A DNA stretch of 64,000 nucleotides from Ryuthela nishihirai (Eukaryota > Arthropoda > Arachnida > Araneae > Heptathelidae): the NCBI GenBank assembly GCA_038380435.1, contig JAWZYU010000009.1, positions 64,013,901 through 64,077,900 on the forward strand. The letters run 5' to 3'. Made by a program: the position numbers and the translations under genes. A model generated the notes under the pieces. The model saw only the letters and a list, made by a program, of their open reading frames with translations, made no database searches and had not been told where the DNA came from. Shown piece after piece: positions 46,921 to 57,324 of this stretch. The first letter of the stretch is position 1, and each line of letters opens with the position of its first letter.

Positions 46921-47118
46921 TGGACTAATAGTCAAAATTTAGCAAATACTTCATCGAATCCGCCTAACTATGCTCTGACACATATGTTCTGATCGGGTCT
47001 AAAAATTCTGTACTTTTGCCGATGTTCTCACGTACAGCTTACAAGAAGCGACCTTCTCTCCCGTTTCGACTCTGTTATAAAACTTTCTACTCTCATTGTC
47101 ATGTGATCTGCTGAAACA

Positions 47119-47290
47119 GTAGACACACCGTAGCAACAAGCAGGCCAACTGGTGATGTACATAGGTAACAGACACAAGTGGTCTGTAGCAACAAGCAAGC
47201 CAACTGGTGACGTACATAGGTAATGGACACAAGTGGTCCGTGACCTATGTACAACACCAGTTGGCCTGCTTGTTGCTATGGTATGTCTAC
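47119..47290. repeat. Centre of the giant palindrome
   Basis: The left side contains a tandem pair (GTAGCAACAAGCAGGCCAAC and GTAGCAACAAGCAAGCCAAC). The switch of strand falls at about 47,222-47,240, in GGACACAAGTGGTCC, leaving only a few bases of spacer. Confidence 0.8.
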
Positions 47291-47460
47291 CGTTTCAGCA
47301 GATCACATGACAATGAGAGTAGAAAGTTTTGTAACAGAGTCGAAACGGGAGAGAAGGTCGCTTTTTGTAAGCTATATGTGAGAACATCGGCAAAAGTACA
47401 GAATTTTCAGACCCGATCAGAACATATATGTCAGAGCATAGTTAGACGGATTCGATGAAG

Positions 47461-48030
47461 TATTTGCTAAATTTTGACTATCAGTCCAGTAGCAAATAAA
47501 ATTTCAGTGGATTAGTGCAGGTAAGTTGAGAGGGTACGCTCGAATGAGACAATGTATTATTTTTATAGTTGAGGTATTTGCTAAATTTTGACTATCAGTC
47601 CAGTTGCAAATAAAATTTCCATGGAATAGCACAGTTAAGTTGAGAGGGTATGCTCGAGTGAGACAATGTATTATTTTTATCGTTGAAGAATTTGCTAAAT
47701 TTTGACTATCAGTCTAGTTGCAAATAAAATTTCTGTGGATTAGCGCAGGTAAGTTGAGAGGGTACACTCGACTGAGACAATGTATTATTTTTATAGTTGA
47801 AGTATTTGCTAAATTTTGACTATCAGTCCAGTTGCAAATAAAATTTCCATGGAATAGCACAGGTAAGTTGAGAGGGTATGCTCGAGTGAGACAATGTATT
47901 ATTTTTATCGTTGAAGAATTTGCTAAATTTTGACTATCAGTCTAGTTGCAAATAAAATTTCCGTGGATTAGCGCAGGTAAGTTGAGAGGGTATGCTCGAG
48001 TGAGAAAATTTATTATTTTTTCTAGTAGTT
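47461..48030. repeat. 114-bp tandem repeat, right arm only
   Basis: Five units starting at 47461, 47575, 47689, 47803 and 47917, exactly 114 bp apart (start word TATTTGCTAAATTTTGAC or AATTTGCTAAATTTTGAC). Units 2 and 4 share CCATGGAATAGCAC, units 3 and 5 share GTGGATTAGCGC, so the last expansion copied a two-unit block. The left arm has one unit (about 46845-46960). Confidence 0.93.
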
Positions 48031-48229
48031 CAGTGTATTTGTTAAAACTAATGTCCCCTACTCTATTAACATGCATTCATGTTGGAACTAAAGTTTTTTA
48101 CGCAAGCGGAAGCGTAAGGGTAACCGCAACCTACTTTTAACATTCTTACTTTCTATAGCATTCTATCTCGTACATAAAAGTTATTTTTTACCCTATGACA
48201 AACAGCTGACCTTGTAAAGCGAACAAGCG

Positions 48230-48440
48230 TGTACTAACGTTGCAACACGTAATAAAATTTCATCAGCGCGATGAAATAAAATTTCCAAGCGTGTACTAAC
48301 GTTGCAACACGTAATAAAATTTCATCAGCGTGATGAGGCATATGTTCGCACGCAAACGGTGGAAGAGACGATTTTTAAAACTGTTTACTTCCATTAGCTG
48401 ATTTTTAAAACTGTTTACTTCCATTAGCTGATTTTTCTTC
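48230..48440. repeat. Short tandem duplications in right arm
   Basis: ACGTTGCAACACGTAATAAA plus TTTCATCAGCG occurs twice (also twice in the left arm near 46535-46640). A unit with AAAACTGTTTACTTCCATTA is doubled at 48378-48430 but single in the left arm. Confidence 0.8.
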
Positions 48441-49869
48441 GGAGTAGCGTTACTACGCGGAAACACAGATATCTGACATAACCAACCCGATGGAGACTAA
48501 TTTTAATAAGCTCAGCACTTGGAGGTTTAGGATGCGTAATTTCAAAATGGTTTGTCTACATTGGGTACATTGAAACGCTGAACTATCATAAAGGGTAGAA
48601 TTGGGAGTGCGGAGAACCATCTCTGGACTTGGAAAAATATTGAGTCTGAAAACCACGATAAAGAGTGCCAGTGGGGTTTCACGATGTAAGAAAGTGCTCC
48701 TGATACAGAAGCAGCACAGGGGGTGAACCAAGATTCACCCGTCAATAAAACCCTTGTGATTCCCCGTTTGGAATAATAATTTTTAATTTCACAGGACTTA
48801 ACCATCCGTCAGTAAAACGTGGTCTGGGGTGAGACTCCAAACAAAGGTCTATTAGGTCACCAGACCATATTACTCCTCAATATTTTTCATAATGAAGAAT
48901 AAGTTTTTAAAACCTAATTTTTTTTTCCGTCATTTTCCTTTTATTAAATTTTTTTTACCCAATGGCATTTTCTGTGGGACAGTCTTTTAAAACAGTTACT
49001 GCGGGATAGTCCTTGAAAGGGTGGCGGAACTGTTAATGAGGAAAACAGAACTTTTGATAACAGTTTTAATTAATGTAGAGTTTTTAAGAAAGGTGGACTT
49101 TTTGATGATTAACGAGTTTATCGCAGAGGATCGTCAAAGGTTATCCATCAGTAAATCGTGGTCCCCTTGTGATTCACCGTTTAATAATTTTTAATTTCGC
49201 AGGACTTAACCATCCTTCAGTAAAACGTGGTCCGGTACCGAACGTGCGTTCTAAAGCGGGACTTTTATGACACCCATACAGGTCACCATATTACCCCTTT
49301 TTACATAATGGCGAATAAGTTTTTAAATCAGATTTTTTCCTTTTATTAATTTCTTACCCATCGGCATTTTCTGCAGGACAGTCTTTTAAAACAGTTACCG
49401 TGGGATAGTCCTTCTTCTAGTAAAAATGCGACAACCAACAGTCATGGAGTTAAAAGAAATAAGTGTCATTGAAACGGACTTAAAATACGACGGTTATAAA
49501 AATACGTATATTAATGTGAAAGGACTATCGGAGAAATATTAGAAATACGTATACGCAGAAAAAGGCTAGTTATAAAGAATACGAAGGTTGTAAAAAACGT
49601 AGGATAATAAAAAACCTACGTTAATATCTGAAATAAAAAACTCAAGCTGTAATAAAGGGTGTACGTAATTTATACGGTTATACCCTGTTTGAGACCACAT
49701 CATCAAGTAACAAGGCATAATCGAGTGCGATAATGCTACAGCTATCGACACTGAGGTAGCGGGTTCAAATCACGGCGTTGGAAGCAATTTTTTTTAAATA
49801 CAGGAGATGCACTAAAAATTGTACGGACGTTGGATGACACCGATTAAATGTGCAAAAACTGATTCACCA

Positions 49870-50370
49870 TGCGATGGATGAACCAGGCGGTCTATGAAGA
49901 GTGGAGGACTTAAAATATAGGTGGGTCAACCAGGGGGTCTTTAGAGAGAGGGCTTAAAATACATGTCAACCAAGGGGTCTTTAGAGATAGGGTTTAACAT
50001 ACAGGTCAACCAGGGGGGTCTATGAATAGGGGAGGACTTAAAATATAGGTGGGACAACCAGGGGAAATCAAGACTATTCGAGAAGGGGGCTTAAAATATA
50101 GGTGGTTCAACCAAGGGGTTTGAAATCAAGAAAAATCGAGACAATTCGAGAAGGGGGCTTAAAATATAGGTGGGTCAACCAGGTGGTCTGAAATCAAGAA
50201 AAACCGTGAGGGGGGCTTAAAATATAGGTCAACCAGGGGAAATCAAGAAAAATCGAGACTATTCGATGAGGGGAGCTTAATATATAGGTGGGTCAGCCAG
50301 GGGAAATGAAGAATATTCGAGACTATTCGAGAAGGGGGCTTAAAATATAGGTGTCAACCAGGGGTCTGAT
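49870..50370. repeat. Subterminal repeats, right arm
   Basis: Mirror of 44520-45015: units with GGGGGCTTAAAATATAGGTG then GGTCAACCAGGGG. Confidence 0.9.
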
Positions 50371-50745
50371 CCGTGACCTCGGGGTTTTTCAAGGTCTTTG
50401 AAAAATTACGACTAAAATCGAGGGTTTTTCCAAAAATAATACTCATTATATACACCAGATGGCGCCACGGCTTAAGGGGGAATTTTTAATAAGTGGGGAG
50501 TCAAATATGAAATATTAATAAGGAGTGCGACCGGGTATCATATCCCATGACAATTGCGACATAGGGGTCAAAGTCCAGGTTGGTTGTGACATTTCACGCG
50601 ACTGGGTAGTGGTGCCATATCCCATGACAGTTGTGACATAGGGGTCAAAGTCCAGGCGGTGACGTCATGGGGGGGGGAAAGCTCTAGTGCGGGTACGCTG
50701 GAGTGGGACTATACTACTGCCATCAATCGATTCATTATCAATCGC

Positions 50746-51312
50746 TTTCATTTGCAACAATCTAACATTATTTATATAGATATATTTTAGGCTAAGCTTG
50801 AATTGGTAACATCTGATTATTCTGTATCTTGTGATTATTGACAATATTGTGATTTGTGACTTACTTTTATACGTCTACTTCATCAAAGTGAAAAATACTA
50901 ATCAAAATTTCTTTGAATGACGAACTATGAATATAGAAATACAGTGTTGTATTGAAATTAATGCATTAATTATGGCGAAAAAATAGAAATTTTTGGGAGG
51001 TGTGTACATTTGCATTTCTTATTTTGAGCTAAAAGCAAGGGGAATTAATTATATAGATAAGAAATGATTACATTTCTGTGTTAAATCAGATATATTTCGC
51101 TCACGAAATTAAGTTATTTTGTTGTAATTAATAAGTATTTAATTTGATTATATAGAGTTTCATTTATAGTAGAACGGATAGGAATTAATTTCGTAAATGA
51201 TGGATTTCGTATGTTTGTGATATAGAGGTTTTCTATATACACTGCTCATCATTGAAATTTCCCCGTCTGCAACGAGTATACGTTATGAGCTCGAATTTAG
51301 TTGAGTTGTTCC
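50746..51312. other. AT-rich spacer
   Basis: Nothing recognised once the mariner match ends. Confidence 0.5.
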
Positions 51313-51425
51313 TTTGGGTTGTTCTACTTCTGAGCGACACTGTTTTACACACAATGTGTAAATGACCAGGTCACTAGGACCAGGAGGGATTGAGATGGTT
51401 GTGGAGAGGGGACCCGCTGGACATC
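51313..51425 (-). mobile_element. SINE-1 3' third
   Basis: GGGTTGTTCTACTTCTGAGC to GGGGACCCGCTGGACA, then unrelated sequence. A 5'-truncated copy. Confidence 0.8.
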
Positions 51426-51985
51426 ACTTACTTGATCGAACGAGGAGTTAACTGTTTTAAAAAAAAAGAGGGAATTCCAGTAGTTTTATTCCCGGCTTAC
51501 TTGTGATAGTTGACTGAGTTGTTATTTTCGGAAGAATTAGACTGAAGTAGAAAGGGAAATATATTTCGCTTTTTGCGAGTGAGCAATGAAGAAATATTTT
51601 ATTCAGAGTGTGAGCGAGAGTATTAAAAGAATTTATTAATTTAGTTCTCATTATGAACTACTAAAATAAGGTAAACTAAAAATAGAAAGCAATATACCTG
51701 TATCGCTTGCATTTCTTCTACCAGGTTTTGGTAAAAAAAAATCACTTTAAAAAAAGTGTTTGGTTAAACAATTAGTCTGGTAAATGTGATTATTAGGATC
51801 ACTTTGTACTAGCAAAGGATATATTGGTGTTTATGTTTTACGGGGGGGGGGGGAGGAATATAAAATGCACATTGATATATAATCCTTCCATTGTATTTAA
51901 TTCAGCCATGATCATTTTTTATACATTGCATATTCCTTCTTTAAAATAATTTTTGTATTTTCTGGCAGACATTTCCGTTTGAGGG
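51426..51985. other. AT-rich spacer
   Basis: Nothing recognised; a G12-type tract near 51842. Confidence 0.5.
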
Positions 51986-52955
51986 AATTTATCTGGCAGA
52001 TAATTCCGTTTGAGGTGCCACAGAGCAGGGCAAAGCCATTTACCTGCCATTCTGCCAGTTATAATCTGAGAAACGTGTACAAAAGGAGCCGCCCTCTCAT
52101 CCACACAAAGTTTCTGTCAGAGTGGTGCTTGGCGCGAAGTCTGAGACTCTGACACTGCAACACTGGATGCCTGGGAGGATCCCCCTGAACCACTGCTCAA
52201 TGATTCCCACGAACGGACAGCTACGTAGTTTCTGGACAAGAACATCACATCGAGAACTGTCTGTTTTCATCCCTTACTACTTCCCCCTAGCAGAGAGTCC
52301 AGTATCATACTGGGGAACAAAGGTATCCTTGCACACAAAAAGGAGTAACCAAAGGCAGGTAATAGTTTTTCAACAAATACATTTTTTTACACAACTGCTA
52401 TTACCGATTCACATTACATGCTTTCAATAACTTACATAATGCTGTAGGAAATCTCCAGCTGCTTCCTGCCTGCATTACAACTATGCCGCTCTCTCCCCAA
52501 ACTACTAAAACACTAACATCGCTGTTCAAGACTATAGTGCTCACTGTTCAAGACAAGAATTAACTTTGCTGTCCAAGACTGTAGTGTCCTTTGCTCTCTT
52601 GAACACACAAAAGGGATGCTATCCAAAGAGTTTGATTGGTCCCTTCAATTCTCTTTGCTAGGGCTCTGTAAGGGAAGGAAATATACAATTCTCTATGCGA
52701 TGTTCTTGTCCCAAAAACACGTGGCTGTCTGTTCGTGGAACCATTGAGCAGTGGTTCAGGGAGATCCTCCTGGGCAACCGGTGTTGCAGTGTTATAGTCT
52801 CAGACTTGGCACCAGGCACCATTCTGACAGACGCTTTGTGTGGATGAGAGGGCGCCTTCTTTCGGACACGTTTCTCGGATTATAACTGGCAGGAAGGCAG
52901 GTAAATGGCTTTGACCTGCTCTGTGGCGCCTCAAACGGAATTGTCTGCCAGATAA
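51986..52955. mobile_element. Foldback-like element with ~290-bp inverted repeats
   Basis: Left arm about 51991-52275 and right arm about 52665-52953 are inverse complements with scattered differences (ATCTGGCAGATAATTCCGTT, TCTCATCCACACAAAG, CTGAACCACTGCTCAATG are found in both). The interior is about 390 bp, AT-richer and non-coding. The outermost 25 bp of the left arm are tandemly repeated just outside it (51961-51984). No certain target duplication; the superfamily is unknown. Confidence 0.8.
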
Positions 52956-52969
52956 TCTTCCACATGGCA

Positions 52970-53515
52970 CCAAAATGGAAGCTGAAGGCAACATCGAAAC
53001 AGTTCTAAGTGAATAAAAAATTCACATAGAATATTTAGTTGAAATTTTTATTTATGTAATTTCATTATCTTTGTAATTAAATTAGTTTTTTTAATTATTC
53101 TCTATTCAAGTAATTGACATAGTATACATATTTAAACATGGTCACCTGCAAAGCTATGAGCTTATCTGCAGGAGACTGCATAATTCCCATTTGTATTGGG
53201 AATTAATTTAGAATTAATTTCCAATTGCAAATTTGTACATAAAATATATAACAGATAATTTACAAATAATTTGTAATAAAAAATTTAGCTGTTAACAAGT
53301 GGACCCTTCAATGTCCCAGTTCATTTATAATATTATTGCTCATTTTCAATTCACGCTGGGTTAGCCACTATTAGCATTTGTTTTTTTATTAGCATTTTGG
53401 TTTCAGGAGTATAGATTATTTTGAATGGATTTCATTAGAAGTATGGATGAGTTGGTAACACTGGAGTAAACATGGAAATTCTTCTCAAAAAGAATAAAGC
53501 ATTGCTCATAACTTC
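52970..53515. other. AT-rich spacer
   Basis: Nothing recognised. Confidence 0.5.
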
Positions 53516-53878
53516 GGCTGTTTTACCTCTGAGCGGCACTTTTTTACACACAATGAACTGAAAGGCCATGTCACAAGGACCACGAGGACTCAAAAAAGAT
53601 TGGAGGAAGGGGACCCACTTTACAGCTGTTAGGACACAGATGTAATCTCCCCGCAAGGCCATCCAGCATTTCATTCTTAGCTTCCACACCAATTTTTTGT
53701 CATGCACAGGGTATGTCTCTCCTGCATACGGGCCACGGCTTAAGGTCCATCCGATGGACAGCATCCTTTTCAAGCTTTTTAGTATCCCCTACTGACTGAA
53801 AGCAGGGGTGAGGGAGTTTTGCGAAAACAAACTTTGACACTGGCCCAGGAGAGACTCGAACCTGGGAACCCCCGCCAC
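53516..53878 (-). mobile_element. SINE-1 copy with ~40-bp insertion
   Basis: Minus copy. About 40 bp of foreign sequence (TTCATTCTTAGCTTCCACAC) interrupt the central GTGTTCTTTAACGTGCAC region. The head is truncated after GAACCTGGGAAC. Confidence 0.85.
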
Positions 53879-53935
53879 AGCTTCTAATGACTAGAAATTC
53901 GAATTCATGGATAATTCGGAAAATACAAATAGTTG

Positions 53936-54301
53936 GTTCGTTTTAGCTCTGAGGACACTTTTTATGTACAATGGGCTAAATGGCCAGGTCACTAAGACCC
54001 CAAGGGCTTAAAGAACGCTGGGGAAGGGATCGACTGAACAGCTTTTAGGATAGAAATGGAAGGATTTCTTGAAGGCCATTCAGTGAGTTTTTAAACGTAC
54101 CTAGTGTGTGGCTCTCCTGCACACTGAGTCACGGCTTAATGCTCTATCCTACTGTCGGAGGTCTTTAAAACCACATCTGTGTCCCCTTTCTCACCGAGAT
54201 CATGGTGGAAGTTAGCCGAGATAAATATGATAGTTGCTACAGTTGGGACTCGAACCTGGAAACTGCAGATTACGAGCCTAGCAGCTACCGACATGCCCCA
54301 T
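53936..54301 (-). mobile_element. SINE-1 copy, old
   Basis: Minus copy from GTTTTAGCTCTGAGGACAC to TTACGAGCCTAGCAGCTACC. Second of two same-direction SINEs only 60 bp apart. Confidence 0.82.
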
Positions 54302-54703
54302 GCAAAAAGTAATATTTCATTAGTAGCTATTTCAGATAAGATTGTGATCTGGTTCAGTCACAAGTTTAATTTCGAATTTTTGTCATAGTTGCGAATACAA
54401 AATAACTTCCTTTTATTGCATTGTTAACATTTTAGTCAGTGTTTAGTAGTTTACAAATAAGCACTATTCGGACTTTGACTTTTTTTCTTGGAGTATTTTG
54501 TTGAAGTATTTTGTTCCTTTCCTTAAGGAATCAATGATTATAATGACATTTCTCGAAAACCTTCAACTTCTACGAATCGTTTCTAGTATTTTACGCTTCA
54601 AATAAAATTAGCTTTTAAATTTTGCCATCAAACAGTTAAAATTGCTTTAAGGTTTGTAATAGCCCGTAACGCGAAGGAGTATAAAATACACTTCCAGAAA
54701 ATA
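54302..54703. other. AT-rich spacer
   Basis: Nothing recognised. The TACACT-type end of the next element is preceded by a partial duplicate at about 54688. Confidence 0.5.
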
Positions 54704-55880
54704 CACTGCTAGAAAATGACACACCAAGAAGTATGGAGCGCCATGCAAATAAATGGGTATATGTAAACAACAGCTTGGCTTAACTAAATTTGATCGTCCT
54801 CACCTGGGAATGGGGACCACTGCATCGGAATGATCTTGATGGCGAAAGAATCTTGCTCTTGATGGCGTTAGAATGCCTGGGAGATGTCATCGGGAATCCT
54901 ACTGTCATACAGACACCTTTTCCAGAGGCTTCATCATAGGGCTACGAACGGTTGGTTTGTACCTGCGTTGCATCGCGGCGGAAACGCATCAGAATGCGAC
55001 AACTGTCGACCGAATTTGGGGACAATGGTTCGAGGAAGGTAACGTGCATCGCCATAGTGCAACTGATTCACGGAGGCGGACGTCCGAATGCCGCATTCGA
55101 TGGCAAGCCGTAGCAGACCCACAATCCTCAGTGTACAGGCAGCTAGGGATATCCCCATGTCGACACAGACTGTGAATCGCAGATTGGTTGAGGAGGTTTG
55201 TGTTCTCGTCAGCCATTGCGACACATCACAGCACATCTTTGTGAAAGGCTACAGTGATGTTGTACCATACATGCGTGGCGGGACGAATGGAACCATGTCG
55301 TATTGTGACAAATCTCGCTTCTGTCTCAGCACCATCTATCATCAACTAAGAGTCTGGAGACAATGTGGTTATTGGGCTGATATTGCTACCATCCGTGAAC
55401 ATCATACCTCAACCTGGTGTGATGATTTGGGGCTATTAGTTTCAATAACCTTTCACCACTCGTTCGCAGTGGGTGCAATGACAGCACGATGACGAGGTGC
55501 TGTAGCCCGTTTTGTTGCTGTATCTCCCTGGTTTCAACATGATAATGCCCGCATACTGTCAACATCAGCAGACATTGCCTACAAGGTATTGCCTTGGCTA
55601 GGGGATCCCCAGACTTCTCCTTAATAGAGAAAATGTAGGACGTCTTCACTGGATTGACACGACCCCCCTTGCATTGTCAATGAATTATGGGAAAAGGTCA
55701 ACAACGATACCGTGAAACACCATCCGAGGACTTTTTCACTCGATGCTACATTATGCTGTCTCCTCGCCCATCGCATTGATGTAATCCCTCAGACATTACT
55801 TCTTTCGCTCCTAGTTATATACATGTGTGGCAAGTTTCGTCTCATTTCTTCATTATGTGGCATTTTTATGTCGAGCAGTG
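54704..55880 (+). mobile_element. Tc1-like transposon, both ends present
   Basis: 1,177 bp with ends CACTGCTAGAAAATGACACA and the complement of CACTGCTCGACATAAAAATG, flanked by TA (54702-54703, 55881-55882). Length and TA duplication fit Tc1. The inside is a decayed transposase gene. Confidence 0.85.
54873..55720 (+). pseudogene. Tc1 transposase, broken
   Basis: Remnant DDE transposase that would bind the ends and cut and paste the element. Readable parts: helix-turn-helix (LRTVGLYLRCIAAETHQNAT, then VDRIWGQWFEEG, 54940-55040), basic DSRRRTSECRIR, then VYRQLGISPCRHR; after a frameshift CDKSRFCLST and LRVW (55300-55360, normally a DESRF box, here with Lys for Glu), TWCDDLGLLVS (normally a VMVWG type), FQHDNA (second Asp, about 55537) and SPLIEK (about 55615, where the last acidic residue belongs). 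At least three frameshifts, so it is dead. Confidence 0.82.
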
Positions 55881-55888
55881 TAGTTTAG

Positions 55889-56252
55889 GATGGGTGATTT
55901 TATCTCTGAAAGGTACTTTTTTTTTGCACACAATGAGCTGAATGGCCAAGTTATAAGGACCCGGAGGTTCAGAGAACGTTGGGGACTCACTGGACAGCTA
56001 TTTAGGAGACAGATGTAGTCTTCCCGTCAAGACCATCCAGCGTGTTCTTTAACGTGCACAAGTTATGGCTCTCCCACACACGGGGCCATGACCTGACATC
56101 CCATACGACCTCTCTTCGAAGCCAATCGGTGTTCCCTACTGACAGTGGCAGGACGGAAGTTTTGCGGAAATAAATCTCAATGCTGACTAGTTAAACTCGA
56201 ACCTGGGAACTGCAGATTACGAGCCTGGCGCATTACCAACTGAGCCGCCTCT
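55889..56252 (-). mobile_element. SINE-1 copy at the Tc1 right end
   Basis: Minus copy flanked by GTGTAGTTTAG (55878-55888) and GTGTACTTTAG (56253-56263). The duplication includes the last 3 bp of the Tc1 element and its TA, so the SINE arrived after Tc1. Confidence 0.9.
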
Positions 56253-56263
56253 GTGTACTTTAG

Positions 56264-56689
56264 CAGCATGCATTTATGTATGCATGTTTTACGACGAGTT
56301 ATAGATTTAATTTTTCCCTTACTCTGCTCAGGAGGGCTTCAGCTCAGTAATTATCGAAATAATTTAAATCCTCGCATTTCCGGGCCCGAAAATTTGAACT
56401 TGAACACATCTCTAAGTAACTATTAAACTTCAAATATAATTTTTCATTCAATTCTTTTTAAAAGTTTATTTTCCTCATACAACCTCAGAATAAGAAGGCA
56501 AAACGCTTCTGTCAATAATTCTGTCCTTGATCGTACGATTAACAGGAAACTACCAGAGAGATTTTAATAGATAGCTAGATCGTTTGAAATATTCGTTAAA
56601 ATGTTGGGCATTTTCCACTTAACCGTTAAAAATAAAGCTACTGGAAGAGTACAAAAACACGAATCCATTTTTAATTGCTATCTGTACAC
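56264..56689. other. AT-rich spacer
   Basis: Nothing recognised. Confidence 0.5.
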
Positions 56690-56916
56690 GTTTCTCCGCT
56701 AAACACCCTCCCACCCCTACGTCAGAAAGGGGATGGAAGCAGATTTGCTTAGAAAGGCCACTGTCCATCGGCTGAGACATAATGCTTGGAGCAGTGTACA
56801 GGAGAGCCATATCGTTGTTGCGTTAAAGAACACACTGGACGGCCTAGATGGAGACTTTCATTGATTTATTAATAACTGTCAGGTGGGACCTTTTACTCTA
56901 ATCTTCTATTGCCAGA

Positions 56917-57311
56917 GGGGCGGGGTGGCTCAGTCGGTAGCGCGCCAGACTCGTAATCTGTAGTTCTCAGGTTCGAGTCCCAGCTGGGTCAGCGTTGAGA
57001 TTTATCTCCGCAAAATTCCCCGCCCTGCCCACGGTCAGTAGGGGACACCGATGGGCTTGGAAAGGCCGCCGTCAGTCGGATGAGACGTTAAGCCGTGGCC
57101 CCGTGTGCGGGAGATCCTGTGCATACCCTGTGCACGTTAAAGAACACGCTGGATGGCCTTGAGGGGATCTACCATCTGTCTCCCAACAACTGTTCAAGTG
57201 GGTCCCCTCCCCCAACCTTCTCTGAACCTTCGGGGTCCATGTGACCTGGCCATTTAGCCCATGGTGTGCAGAAAAGTGCCGCTCAGAGGTAAAACAACCC
57301 AACAACCCAAA
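56917..57311 (+). mobile_element. SINE-1 copy, youngest and reference-like
   Basis: Full-length (395 bp) plus copy with exact 12-bp duplication TCTATTGCCAGA (56905-56916, 57312-57323). Pol III box A TGGCTCAGTCGG at 56926-56937 and box B GGTTCGAGTCC at 56970-56980. An anticodon-loop-like CTCGTAA suggests a Thr- or Met-type tRNA ancestor. The centre has CACGTTAAAGAACACGCTGG; the tail is GAGGTAAAACAACCCAACAA. Confidence 0.96.
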
Positions 57312-57324
57312 TCTATTGCCAGAT

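Larger units (their letters stand above)
44175..50718. mobile_element. Giant palindromic transposon, possible Polinton-type derivative
   Basis: 6,544 bp that are almost wholly a single inverted repeat. The outer ends are exact complements (AGTAGTATAGTCCCACTCCA), and arm similarity stays high up to the centre near 47,230. The left arm is about 3.05 kb and the right about 3.49 kb; the difference is mainly four extra copies of a 114-bp unit. Flanked by the 6-bp duplication GCCATC. Six-bp duplications with AG-starting long inverted repeats are established features of Maverick/Polinton elements, but no polymerase, integrase, ATPase or capsid-like frame is visible, so that link is inference. No SINE has inserted in it, consistent with youth. 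Confidence 0.85.

Noticed and set aside
46999..47458. Paired frames of 77 and 83 codons around the palindrome centre
   Set aside because: They read across the strand switch and its tandem pair; similarity between them is forced by the inverted repeat.
44175..50718. Palindrome as two independent opposite insertions of one element
   Set aside because: A single 6-bp duplication brackets the whole structure, no duplication is visible at the centre, and the mariner host resumes only at the outer ends.
56926..56990. Possible functional tRNA gene at the SINE head
   Set aside because: Boxes A and B are present but the sequence continues into the SINE body and the acceptor stem does not close; the same head occurs in dozens of copies.
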